Shown: positions 25,687 through 35,848 of the stretch, piece after piece
How positions within the stretch are numbered: position 1 is the stretch's first letter
Layout: each line of letters opens with the position of its first letter
NCBI GenBank assembly: GCA_963556255.1
Contig: OY744604.1
Coordinates: forward strand, 19,758,982-19,822,981
Length of the DNA stretch: 64,000 bases
Reading direction: 5' to 3'
Source of the DNA: Allolobophora icterica
Taxonomy: Eukaryota > Annelida > Clitellata > Crassiclitellata > Lumbricidae
Notes under the pieces: model-generated
What the model saw: only the letters and a program-made list of their open reading frames with translations
What the model was told of the DNA's origin: nothing
Database searches by the model: none
Translations under genes and position numbers: made by a program

Positions 25687-26340
25687 CAAACGGGTCCTCA
25701 AGCCAGGTACTGGAGTATCAGTGGCGAAAATACGAGGTACTAAATCGAAACAAGATGTATAGGTGTATTGGGTTTTCTCGAAGATACTGTGAGAACTAGT
25801 ACTTTACGCACGGAGTTTGGATTAGTTGGTTGTTGGTAGTACACGTACAAATTCTAGGAACTGTTTTCCTAGTCGTCGAGGGAACATTATTTGTTCGTGC
25901 GGGTTTGTTCGGAGAAACATTGGCAAATTCAAGCAAGAAGAACCCGATCTCAAACCAACTACACACTCGCCCATCAAAGTACAACATGGACGCCTTCAGT
26001 GAACCACGGTGACTGGAGAATTCTACTACACGGCGGGAGGTTATATTAGCTAAGAATTGCATAGCAAGTCGTTTAATCAAGTGCTGGTCTAAGAAGGTAG
26101 ATTAAGAACTTTAGATTAGTTGCCTGACTGTGGTCATCGCTGTTCATTTGACCTGATGTATGTATACATAATCTTCAATTGATTACGTATTCATGTATTT
26201 CAAGACTGTCTGCATTTGATACTTCTATATAAATAGATTGGCCTTATTAATTAAAGTAGTCGAGGATTGAATAACAAGGAACTTGGCATACGATCAATAT
26301 CTGTCTTCTAGGTTGATTGTTGGCCTAAAAGAGAAGATCA
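25687..26340. other. No gene seen
   Basis: Unique AT-rich intron sequence with short frames on both strands and no domain recognised. Confidence 0.35.
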
Positions 26341-26345
26341 TTACA

Positions 26346-26430
26346 CTCGTCTTCTTCTTCTTTAAGTTCTCTGCCCTTCGGCAGGTTTCCACTTCCAATG
26401 ACGCCATTCCTCTCTTTGCTGTGCTATTTA
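26346..26430 (+). repeat. Short dispersed repeat (CTTCTTCTTCTTT family)
   Basis: TCTTCTTCTTCTTTAAGTTC ... GGCAGGTTTCCACTTCCAATGACGCCATTCCTCTC matches 30526-30600 (TCTTCTTCTTTGGTTCG ... GGCAGGTTCATATGTCCAACGGCGCCATTCCTCTC); a weaker copy lies at 44130. Probably a SINE piece. Confidence 0.6.
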
Positions 26431-26435
26431 CACTC

Positions 26436-26486
26436 GTAAATTTTATTAGTCTGTATTACACTCGTATACAGACTAATAAAATTTAC
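26436..26486. repeat. Perfect 21-bp inverted repeat, 9-nt loop
   Basis: Arms 26436-26456 (GTAAATTTTATTAGTCTGTA...) and 26466-26486 are exact reverse complements around TACACTCGT. The loop word also occurs immediately before the left arm. Confidence 0.9.
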
Positions 26487-26759
26487 TGTTTTAAGTCAAC
26501 TGTGCCTTTAAGCCGTCATTCAGTCCTGGGCTGATCGTTCTCTGATTGTTCCACTCCAAGATCCCTAAGACAGATAGGGAGTTTCCAATTTTAAGGGCGA
26601 CTGATAAGCGCAAAGGGGCGGATGGCTGGTCTCACGCTGGTCACCTGTCACTGCTGAAATCTTGCCTCCTAGTTCTTGGACAGATTCAAGTGACTCGGTG
26701 TCCCAGCTTCATGCGGTTTCGACTGCACTAGGGACGAAATAGTGTGACTGTGAGACAGC

Positions 26760-27453
26760 AGCATATTTGCATACCTTACTATGAGCTGCTTTTTCCGCTG
26801 CGTTTTGGGATATTAAATGCTCATATGTTGCTGCGAATGTATCCGGCACCTTGACATCCCACGCCAAACAAAGACCTCTGGACCAAGCAGGGTATAACGT
26901 TGACTACATCAGGTCCATGCAGTAAGATCTGGAGAGGCTATTCGCTTTTTTGATGGGCCTTTTGATGGCTGGTATTCTGGCTGGGGTGAAGCCCGCCATT
27001 GATCATGCCATGTCGTCGTTGTAGGAAAATCCGTGATGGCCCTTGGGTTGGCATCACATTTACATGTGTGTTTTTCATATAATGTAGTTCCAACCAGATG
27101 CTGTCTACTATTCTTAGCACTTCTCCTGACATCCGTAATCCCGCTTTTGTCATGGTAAGTGCATGAAGCCAGCCACCTAAGAGTGGCGATTGCACGGCTA
27201 ACAATCTGGCTTTACCAGCAGAATTGCTAACTCTTTCTGATAGGCCTTGAAGTGCACGCGAGATCAGTGAGCTGTCCCATTCTCTTCGTATACCGGTTTA
27301 TGAGAAGCCTTCTGCTCGATGAGAGGAGGCGCGTTCGATCTCGAAGACCAGGAACTAGAAGCCTCCTCTACCAGTGGGTCCGTGTAGCAGTTGGTCTTGA
27401 AGGCTTCTCGTGCCAGCGGCTGATGCGAAGAAGGCGGAAGTTGCCAGCACATC
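26760..27453 (-). other. Possible degraded retroelement, antisense
   Basis: Minus frames 27204-26938 and 27452-27264 read as protein-like text but without a block I can name. The RT remnant to the right (28440-30080) has the same orientation, so this may be another part of an old LINE. Low certainty. Confidence 0.25.
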
Positions 27454-27746
27454 CAGGGGCGGATCCAGGGGGGTCAATCCGGCCATGGCCCCCCATTTAA
27501 AAGTTTTTTTTCAGTTAGACAGGGCGTGGCTACGCGGATTTGATAGGACGTGGCCTCCCCCGTCAGAAGACGTGGCCCCCCTCGTTGGGAGATGAATTCC
27601 AACTTTTGAGGGAGATGAATAGATGAATTACCAAAAAGTAAGAGAAATTCTCCCAGAATTGGGCTTGAAGCTTAAACACTGGTTTCTATGTGTGTATGTA
27701 TTATTTTTGCCCCCCCCCCCTGATAAACTTACTGGATCCGCCCCTG
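27454..27746. mobile_element. hAT MITE, TSD AGCACATC
   Basis: Perfect duplication AGCACATC at 27446-27453 and 27747-27754; TIRs CAGGGGCGGATCCAG and CTGGATCCGCCCCTG. Interior of 293 bp contains a C11 run near 27710. Non-coding. Confidence 0.95.
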
Positions 27747-28001
27747 AGCACATCGACACTACGAAATTCCAGACCACCATTTCTAACAGGTAAAGATGCC
27801 TGGATCATTGATCGTCGCTCATATGGATATCGGGAAAACTATTCAGTCATTTTCTCAAGATTTCTACGAAGTCACGTAAGCAGTCCTTCGTTTAAGAAGC
27901 AGGCTGGTGTTCTTAATGTGTATAGGAAGTTAGGTATGCTTAAGCTGCACCTCAACAGAGTGAATGAGTCGTATTGTATTGTATAATTATGGGTAGTTAG
28001 A

Positions 28002-28335
28002 AAGCGCCTCTCGCGGTAGAAACCATTCAGAGGCGCTCCCAGTGCGTGAGACCCCAAGAGAAAAAGGAGGATTTAAGGTGAGAAAAAGAAGAAGCAACGT
28101 AACCAGAGAGAAGAGTATTGTGGATAGGAGGAGAAAGTCGGTTCCAAAGCGAGGGACCTATGCAGGCAAATGAATTGGATTGAGCCATACTGTAGTCCTG
28201 ACAGGAGGAACTAAGAGGTCAAGGCGATGAGAAGAACGCAGAGGACGCAGCGATGCAGCCGAATGAAACCGAAGAATTAGATCACAGAGGTACTGTCGAG
28301 CAAGACCCAATTGAGATTTGAACACAAGAATAAGC
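28002..28335 (-). mobile_element. LINE 3' end, antisense
   Basis: Minus reading: THIVL-like ILVFKSQLGLARQYLCDLIL, LRPLRSSHRLDLLVPPVRTT, then a 3' end with CAGAGGCGC / GCGCCTCT words as in other LINE tails here. Stops present. Confidence 0.6.
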
Positions 28336-28439
28336 ACTATGTGTGGGTGTAGCGTCTCAAGCCTTGTGATGACTTTCTCCAGAGTGACTGGGAACCTTTG
28401 CAACTCGTCGTTAAAGTGTGTAATTTTTTCCTGAATGTA

Positions 28440-30080
28440 CTTATCGACAGTCCTGCATGGTACCTTATTGGTGCTCTCAGCAATGTCAAATCTTCAACGG
28501 CGACATATTCAAACTTAGCGAAGGCCTGATTCGTGTTTGCTTCATGATTATTTCTAACGGGTGCTTTGCATTTATCCAGCAAGAGTAAGATCGTCCACAT
28601 GGCCAATATTTAGTGATGTATCGCCATGTAAAACTCCATTGGACCTAAGGGATAGCCATGTTAGGCATCCTCCTCTGAAAGAATAGTATACTTTCTGGTC
28701 GATAGGTATAGGGGCGTAGGTACAGTTGTCAAAGACGTAGCTGTAAATTTCTGGAGCTTTTGATGCTACCGCCTCTGACATTGAGTCTCCCATCCGAGCA
28801 CTGAAAGCATTCGAAAAGTCCAGTTTCACTATAATGTGGTTTTCAGGCATTGACTGCAAAGTATCGTCTGGTTGCCTCCATAGGCGCCGACTTCTTGGGA
28901 GCCTTAGGTGCGAATGCACCCAGAGAGAAAGTTCAATGGGTGCCTGGCACCCAGAAGAATTCTGACCTTAAATTCAAATTTTATTCAACTAAGTAATCTC
29001 ACGATTCAAGAAGTACAATTACAACACAAATGCCCAACACTGCATGATCTTACAGTCACAGCCCGTACATAAATAAATTATTTATTTATTTATTATTAAA
29101 AAATAATAACACTGGAACGTCGTCAATGATTTCCAAAACTTTTTCTAACGTCGTAACCATTGACAAGAAAACAATTTTCTTTCTCCTAAAATCCGCTGAA
29201 ACTCACCTACCTAAGGAGAGTGGGAAGAGGGAAGGAAGGGAAAGGACCCAGGCACCCAGAGACAAAAGCAAAAGTCGGCGCCTATGGTTGCCTCGACAGT
29301 TACTGTAGTCTCGGCACCTCTTGATGCGCCCACGCTGATTTGGAGCGGTGACAGATTTTGAAATAGGTATGGGCTAACAATAATATTATGGCAGACACAC
29401 TTGGCGGCTAGCAGTCGCCATGTGTAGGACTATCCCTATTGTGATTGGTTTAATGCCGTCTTTTTTCCCCAAGTGTACTAGTCTACCGCCGTATAAATTC
29501 TCTGAAATGTGTTTCGGTAGCCCAATTCTCAATAATTTGATTGATTAGGTCAGTAGTAGTTTCCACAAAATGCGTGGCTTTTGTATTGGACAGAAGGTCC
29601 TTTAGACGTTGTGGTGTGAAGCCATCCGGTCCTCAGCTAGATGCCGCTGGAGAGGAAGCTATAGCATGAAGGACCAACTTTTCATGAAGCTGTATAACGT
29701 CATACCTGGGCATCGTAGTGATCTCCTGTCAGTGCAAGCCTTTGGGAGCTTCTTCTGGAGTTCTTCCATCACTCTAGGTCAATATTCTACAGGAACACCC
29801 TCAAAGCACAGCAAACTAAAGTTTTATGTCGCCATCCTTGAAGTTGCTAGACACCACCTGGGCAAGATGTTCTCTCATATATCGTAGATCTCGCCATTGC
29901 TCCTAGTTCGTGTGACAGATGGCGTGGTTTGTTTAGCTGCATCACAGAAGACCATTTCACTACGATGCGATGCGATGTAGAAGAATCTTTCCCAATTTCC
30001 GGTTTCGAACTTCCCTCTTGGGCTTAGACAGAATAATCGTTGAAATTTGAAGCAGATCTTGCCATTTTTGTTTTAGATTT
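28440..30080 (-). mobile_element. LINE RT remnant, antisense, split by a hAT MITE
   Basis: Minus frame 28919-28572 contains HIIVKLDFSNAF (RT motif A), VASKAPEIYSYVFDNC and GHVDDLTLAG (worn motif C, HVDD). The order recalls LINEs whose motif A reads VKLDFSNAF. The element at 28879-29286 interrupts it; sequence to 30080 is too worn to frame. Confidence 0.55.
28879..29286. mobile_element. hAT MITE, TSD GTTGCCTC
   Basis: Perfect duplication GTTGCCTC at 28871-28878 and 29287-29294. TIRs CATAGGCGCCGACTT and AAGTCGGCGCCTATG-type; GCACCC words extend the inverted ends. 408 bp, non-coding. Confidence 0.92.
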
Positions 30081-30377
30081 TTGGTTTAAATAATTCTAAT
30101 CATCACGGCCATTCCTGTGTTAAGCGTGCACTTCATGCTGCACCAGCGATGCAACGCGATACTAACTATGATTTATGTATTCAGTGCACCGTCTTTGTTT
30201 TAACAGCGTGTCTTGGCCAAACACGTTTTGGGTGTCATAACTCTTTTAACTTTACGCAATAAAACAAAAACCTAAAAGTTATTGCCTCATTTCAAAAAGT
30301 ATGTCTTGCATTCTAAATTGCTTGCTATTGTAAGCAACATAAATAATTATTTCCAGAAAAGATAGCATTGCAATCTC
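30081..30377. other. No gene seen
   Basis: Intron DNA without recognisable exon or element end. Confidence 0.35.
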
Positions 30378-30979
30378 TGTGAAAGTGGAAATAATTCTCG
30401 ACTTTCTATAGCGTAATTGGCGTTACATATTTTTTCTGCTTGAATAAAAAAATGTACTTGAAAGCTTACTCTGTTAATCCCTGCCTGTCTTTGTGTCGCC
30501 GTCTCTAAGCACTATGTGCATCTTAGTCTTCTTCTTCTTTGGTTCGTTTCCCTCAGGCAGGTTCATATGTCCAACGGCGCCATTCCTCTCGATGTTGAGC
30601 TTCCGCTTTCACCAATCTGCATCTTTGTAACCATCGATATTTATCTATCATTTTATCTCATTTTTTGTCTGAACATTTAATTAATTGCATTAAAATTATA
30701 TAATGTTAAAAGGCATCGTTTTCAAGCAACGCAATTTTAAAATTATTTTATAATGTGTCCTGAAAACAACAGAAGAACAGACAAATTTGTCGTAAACTGT
30801 TTGTAAGTTCGGTCGAAATCAGTTCTATTGTGACGTTCCTCCTCCCCTCCTCCTCCTCCTCCGATGTCTGTTTTCTTCTTCGTAGAAGAACACGTGCTGC
30901 GCTTAGTTAGATTGTCGACACTGGTTACGAGGTAACCGGTTCGATATATATTAGAGTTCGTACTGTATGTGACGATCTC

Positions 30980-31758
30980 GTGTGACAAAAAGAGATCGCG
31001 CTATCCTGTACTTCGGAAGATCCAATGGAAAGAGCTCTTCACAATACTTTCTGAGTTCGCTTCGCTAAGTCTAGTAAAGGAAGAAGACTTGATGACGGAA
31101 TAAATATTCTTTATTTGTATCTTTCACAACAAAGAATGTCAAACAAGAGATGAAACCGCAATTCTTAATACAACGTAGGGCCTATCTAATAATGCCTTCC
31201 ATAGGCTAACAGATCGACTAATAATCCATCGGAATGTCTTAACTCTAACGACGACGAACTTATACTCTACCGCTAGTCACAGATCCTAACTACTGCTCAC
31301 TTTCGTACTATAACGCTAGATATACTCGAACCTGCGATCTCTATAACTGTAATATTATTCAGTTATCCACGGCTATCCCACTGTGTCCCGACTATATACC
31401 TACACTTAACTCTATCCGACTCCACTGACTTTCTCCTCTCTTTCGCTCTCACTTACTCTTCTCTACTCTTATCTACTTCTTCTTCTACTCCGTGTTTATA
31501 CAGTGCTGTAGGTGCTCTAAGTGCTCTAAGATGCTATAAGGTGCTGTTAGGTGTTCTACATGCTCTAAGGTGCTCTAAGCTGCTCTAAAGTGCTCTTAGG
31601 TGCTCTAAGATGCTCTAACAACGCAACTCTTAAGATATCCTTTAGGCCTCAAACAGCAGTGGTACAATTACAATTTATAGGCCTACAGCGTCCAGACAAA
31701 CCTAATCTAGAGGGTTCATACGACCACAGCATCTGAGCACTCCAACAAAACTGTTACA
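30980..31758 (-). mobile_element. Solo LTR, TSD ATCTC
   Basis: A 5-bp repeat ATCTC at 30975-30979 and 31759-31763 brackets a unit that on the minus strand runs TGTAACAG ... GTCACA(C). On the minus strand there is a TATAAACACGG box near 31495 and AATAAAG near 31113, the expected U3-R-U5 order. Between the 5' end and the TATA box is a decamer array. No internal region is attached. Confidence 0.7.
31505..31620. repeat. TGCTCTAAG array in the LTR U3
   Basis: About 12 imperfect copies of a 9-11 bp unit, TGCTCTAAG plus 0-2 bases. It lies just upstream of the LTR's TATA box on the minus strand. Confidence 0.85.
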
Positions 31759-31841
31759 ATCTCACTAATGTTGATGAATATTATTTCGTCTTTTGATCGA
31801 ATTATTTGACGATAACACTGGACAACAAATTTTAAACATTT

Positions 31842-33850
31842 TTTTGCTTCCTGAAAATTTCTGGGTGCTGATGATAGACCTATTCAAAGTGAACTGAAAT
31901 ATCATTTTAGATTGTCTGTGTCACGTAGGAAGTTGGAGAAATATGAAATTGAAGTTTGTTGACAAATGCAATTATTATCTGTTTAGTTGCACAATGTATG
32001 TGAGATGCAGCATAAGTACCAAAGGCCTAAAAACGTTTTGATGTTGATTTTCGTTTGTAATCACTGTCCGCTGCATCCCGTTGCAGTGTCCAAACAATTG
32101 TCAGCCAACATTGATGGATTCCACGTTGCTTTGATACCGTTTTTCCACTGTGGCAATGTCCTGGCGAAACCTTACTCCGTGTTCATCACTGACTGCACTA
32201 GCTTTGCGGGGAAGAAGTCCAAATGGGAATGCAGGGAGTGAATCTTAAGTGGCATGTTGCATTTCATGTCTTTCTATGCTGTAAGAAGTTTGTCAACCAG
32301 GTGAATTCAGTTTGGTGCTTTGTAGTTGCCAAGGAAATTCTCCACGACACCGTTGAATGCTTTCCAGGCAATTTTATCTGGTCCCCCAACAGATGTTCAA
32401 ACTCCTTGTCATTGCAATGATGTGTCTGATCTGTGGATCCACAAAAATGCCTTCTTTGACATTGGCATCGCTTATTCTTGGAAACATCTATCTTAACTAA
32501 CAAAAACCTTCACCATCCTTGTTCATGGCAACAGGTATTGTGTAACAATACAGCCTTCAGGCTTAACACTGATGAATCAATTAAGAGACGCCATTCTTGT
32601 GGGTCATGCTCACAACCCAAACCTGTGAACAATCTGGCAATGTCGATACAGAAAATTACGTTGTCAACCTTTTCAAAGAACTTTGTTAAATCATCTTGCC
32701 GGTGTCGAAATACAGAAACCTTAGCACATGGAGACAGTAAACACCATCACTGCAGTCTTGAACCCAGTTGTTCTGCCTTTGCCTTCGACAAACCTAAGTC
32801 CCTAAAGAGGCCTTTTAATTCTGACTGTGTGATGAGATGAGGCTCACCAGACATGCCTGGTTCAAAATCCGGATCACTGTCAGTAGCTATAGACGTGCCC
32901 GGCTGGTCCTTGCAGCATCTTCATCTTCTTCGTCTAAGCTCCACTTCTCCGGTGGCTTAGGTACCGGAAGACTTTCATCGTGTGAAACTTGTCTCATGGC
33001 TGAAGGTAGATTCTGGTATTCAGTTGCTTTCTTATTCTTACCATAGAAACCAGAAACATTAGTGAGACAAAAGTAGCAGTCTGTCACGTGACCCTTCTGT
33101 TCTCGACAGACCATCGGGACAGCAAATGGCATTGCCTTCGGAGTACCCCTGAGCCAAGCTCTAAGATCGACAGCGCGTCTTGCACAGCAAATGTGAGAAG
33201 TCCACTCCTTGTCTTGATAATTTTAGATTGACTTTATCTCGATGGCTTTTACCAAAGTACAGCTCATATGCTTTCCTAAGAATTCCAGCCATGGCGTGTC
33301 TCTGAGGCCTAATCGTGTACTCTTCACAAATGTAGCAGAACCTACCTATATCACGGCTGTTGCAACACTGGCGAGACAATTCTGCTGTCATCTACCATCC
33401 TAAAATATACTATATTTAATTGGAAATCTATTATGAAACTGGCTCACTTGTTATGTAACTTACATATACAAAGCTATATCTTGAAAAAGTGACATAAAAT
33501 ACAAAAACTGATCTTAGCTTCCTGAGTAGCAAATGTGTATGCGAGTGGCTTCTATAGCGCCATAGAGTTTGCCGACAGCTTCCATCCAGCATCCGCATGC
33601 TCATCAATGCACAAGGTGTACCAATTAAAACACAAACGTTACTCAATCTGCCCTAAATGCTTGCCTGGACACACCTCAGTCACACGGAGCATATTATAAC
33701 GTTAGCGAAAGATCATAGCTGAAAAATATGAAAATAATTTTTTTAAATGAAGATTTCTTAAAAACGGTACGTGTTAGGACAATTTCAAGGTGATTTTCGT
33801 GATCAGCAGCTGAAAGTGCATTAGAAACACCCAATAGTGTTCAAGAAGCA
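31842..33850 (-). mobile_element. DNA transposon remnant with transposase-like gene, antisense
   Basis: Minus-strand pieces: NSRDIGRFCYICEEYT and YELYFGKSHRDK (33391-33161), MPFAVPMVCREQKGHVTDCY with PPEKWSLDEEDEDA (33132-32887), EGIFVDPQIRHI (near 32450) and SDEHGVRFRQDIATVEKRYQ (near 32150). This is the order of a widespread uncharacterised transposase-like family that I know only from recall. The ends resemble inverted repeats (GCTTCCTGAAAATTTCTGGGTG near 31850 against CACCCAATAGTGTTCAAGAAGC near 33850). Several frameshifts. Confidence 0.5.
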
Positions 33851-33902
33851 AAATCACTGTTGCGCAGTGTAATTAAATAATTTTGCATTTTATTGTTCAT
33901 AG

Positions 33903-33998
33903 TCAGGAAAAAGGATTATTTCTCAGGGAAGCAGAAATTAGAACAAACACAGAAGGAGAACAAGCTAACGAAACTACTAAAACACCAAACACAAAGAG
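33903..33998 (+). CDS. Exon 7 of the multi-CARD gene: duplicated coiled coil
   Basis: A 96-nt phase 1-1 exon (acceptor TTGTTCATAG, donor AGAG/GTATAA) encoding VRKKDYFSGKQKLEQTQKEN, then KLTKLLKHQTQRG. It aligns with exon 6 over KQKLEQ-Q-E-K...K-L...HQTQ, and the introns on both sides align as well, so it arose by duplication. Three residues shorter and the QTQT has become QTQR. The reading frame is kept, which suggests it is still used, but transcript evidence is needed. Without the paralogue it would be too short to call. Confidence 0.55.
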
Positions 33999-34225
33999 GT
34001 ATAATTTGAAGTCATAGTTTGTTAATGGTTAATAGTCTATTGAGAATTTCTTAAATAGGTAAAACATAGTCTACATTAGATATCTGACATAAAATTGTGC
34101 TTAGCCTTCAACATAACGTACACTATTTAATTTTAACTCAAGTAAATTTAAATGCCTCATTCGGAATATATGGTCATAATAGCAAATAATTGGATTGCTT
34201 AACAGAACTACGCACGATTGAGTCG

Positions 34226-35660
34226 ATGGAATTCTAAATCAAAGCTATAAAATATCATGCGACAAGAAGTCATCGGCATGATTAGTAGGTTGCCAAAATG
34301 GAAACCAGTTCGTAATGAGGAGAATCTACCGTTGAAAGCTAAGTTTCTGAATTATTTTAGTATCGCGTTTCTATGAAGACTTATCAGCCCATCTGCTTAC
34401 ATCGTCCCTAAATGTTGGAAATTTATACATAGCCACAGATGTTCCGCACCAAATTGACTACAAACTCACCACAACTGCACCTCTTGAAATCTATGGAGAG
34501 GTCTTTTTTATAGAAACTGAAAACAATGCTTTTCCACAAATTCTATCCAGCTTCCTCTTTCTATGTACCTCTCCGAGACGACCAATTGCTAAATTCCACA
34601 GACGGTAACGGTCTGACTGTTTTCTTGCCTGACATAGAACCGAACCGCAACTCATCTGCTATGAAGTTTGATTCGACTGAGCGCAATAGAAAGCTTAAAA
34701 TTATGTGATGACTTGACCAAATTTATTAGTATAAAATTCACATGATCACAAATCTCACAATAAACCAGAGCATTACGTTATTAGTAACCCACAAAGTGAA
34801 TTGTGAAGAAAATGCTAAAATATATGCAAAATATAATCAGACTAGCATTACTGGGGAATTGGAAATGACCCCATGGGGTGTGCAATGAAGCCTTAACTGG
34901 GGGTTCTAAGAAAGACTAGGGGGGTTGAACCCCAAACCCCCGATAATTCTCACCCTGTGTGTTATGAAAATAATTATATGAAGTTTTTAGACTAATAATC
35001 TAGTTAGCTCCAGTCCCGTCCAATCCAGTCCAGTCCAAGCTAATGATTTCTTTAGGACTATCATCTTGATGCACGAGGCTTCAATCGTTGTCTCTTTCGC
35101 GTGGTAACAATAGACAAAATTCATACGCCTTTAAAGAAAACTTAATGCATTCGAAAATGCACGGTATATATCCCGAGGCAAAAGATAGATTTTGAAAGGT
35201 ATAGCGCCGTTCAAAATCTATGCACTTAAAACATGCACAAATGAATGCATCAATATCTTATACTGTGCGTGCATACATAAATACATAAATACATAGATAC
35301 ATACATTGTTACATACATTATATACACTTAAATACATGCACAAATGGATGCATCAATATCTGCATACGCTGCATACGCACATGCACACAGACATACATAG
35401 GCCTACATGAATAAATGCATCGATACATACATTGTATCAAGAGAATATAATTATTGCCTTTTAAGTTCTTAACAATAGCGCTGCACTGTTGGCGACAAAC
35501 AGATCGAAAGAAGATCAGGCTACTGCAATAAGGTAGTATGTAAACACACTGCAAGTATAATAAAAAAAATATATCTGCCTTGATCTGAGACTCATCATGA
35601 CCTGTACCATCTACAGTGAAATGACAGTGCAGACTGTGTTTCTCTAGTTGATTAAAATCC
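34226..35660 (+). other. Intron with LINE tail and repeat pieces
   Basis: 34380-34708 looks like the 3' end of a LINE (KTMLFHKFYPASSFY at 34520). 34682-34965 repeats the block found at 2860-3150 inside the hAT element at 2469. 35270-35440 is rich in ACATACAT/ATGCAT words. No host exon before 35661. Confidence 0.5.
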
Positions 35661-35727
35661 ATGGAGGAAGACATGATTCTGTTTACGTCGTTTCGAATAA
35701 ACGACCTTCTTCGACATAGTTTCACAG
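35661..35727 (+). CDS. Candidate alternative first exon
   Basis: An ATG in a good context (ATCCATGG), with an in-frame TGA 12 nt upstream, opens 22 codons starting MEEDMILF and reaches a donor CACAG/GTAATT in phase 1, the phase needed to join 37639. This would give a shorter protein carrying only the linker, CARD3, CARD4 and tail. Against it: such a short frame can arise by chance, and the minus strand here is also open. It is listed because it is the simplest way to make a second two-CARD transcript. Confidence 0.3.
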
Positions 35728-35848
35728 GTAATTAAATGAAGGACATAAAAAAACATAATTTATCCACAGATTCAACACAATAAATTGCGAAAACTGTTAT
35801 CTAGAGAAAAACTGCCCCTTCACATCATCACATGTTGCACGTGTGCAT

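Larger units (their letters stand above)
30378..34225 (+). repeat. Diverged segmental duplication of 21120-21880, opened by insertions
   Basis: Aligned pieces: 30378-30800, 31764-31810, 33860-34225. Landmarks: GTGAAAGTGGAAA, GCCTGTCTTTGT, AGAAGAACAG, CGTCTTTTGATCGAAT, AATTAAATAATTTTGCATTTT, exon, AATAGGTAAAACATA and AACAGAACTACGCA. The copy is interrupted by a short repeat (30526), a solo LTR (30980-31758) and a transposase remnant (about 31842-33850). Confidence 0.75.

Noticed and set aside
31505..31620. CRISPR-like array
   Set aside because: Units are 9-11 bp with no spacers, in a eukaryotic LTR.
35318..35725. 135-codon minus-strand frame
   Set aside because: No ATG (it opens at GTG), no domain, and it runs into low-complexity ACATAC/ATGCAT sequence. 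The plus-strand candidate exon on the same DNA fits the gene phase better.
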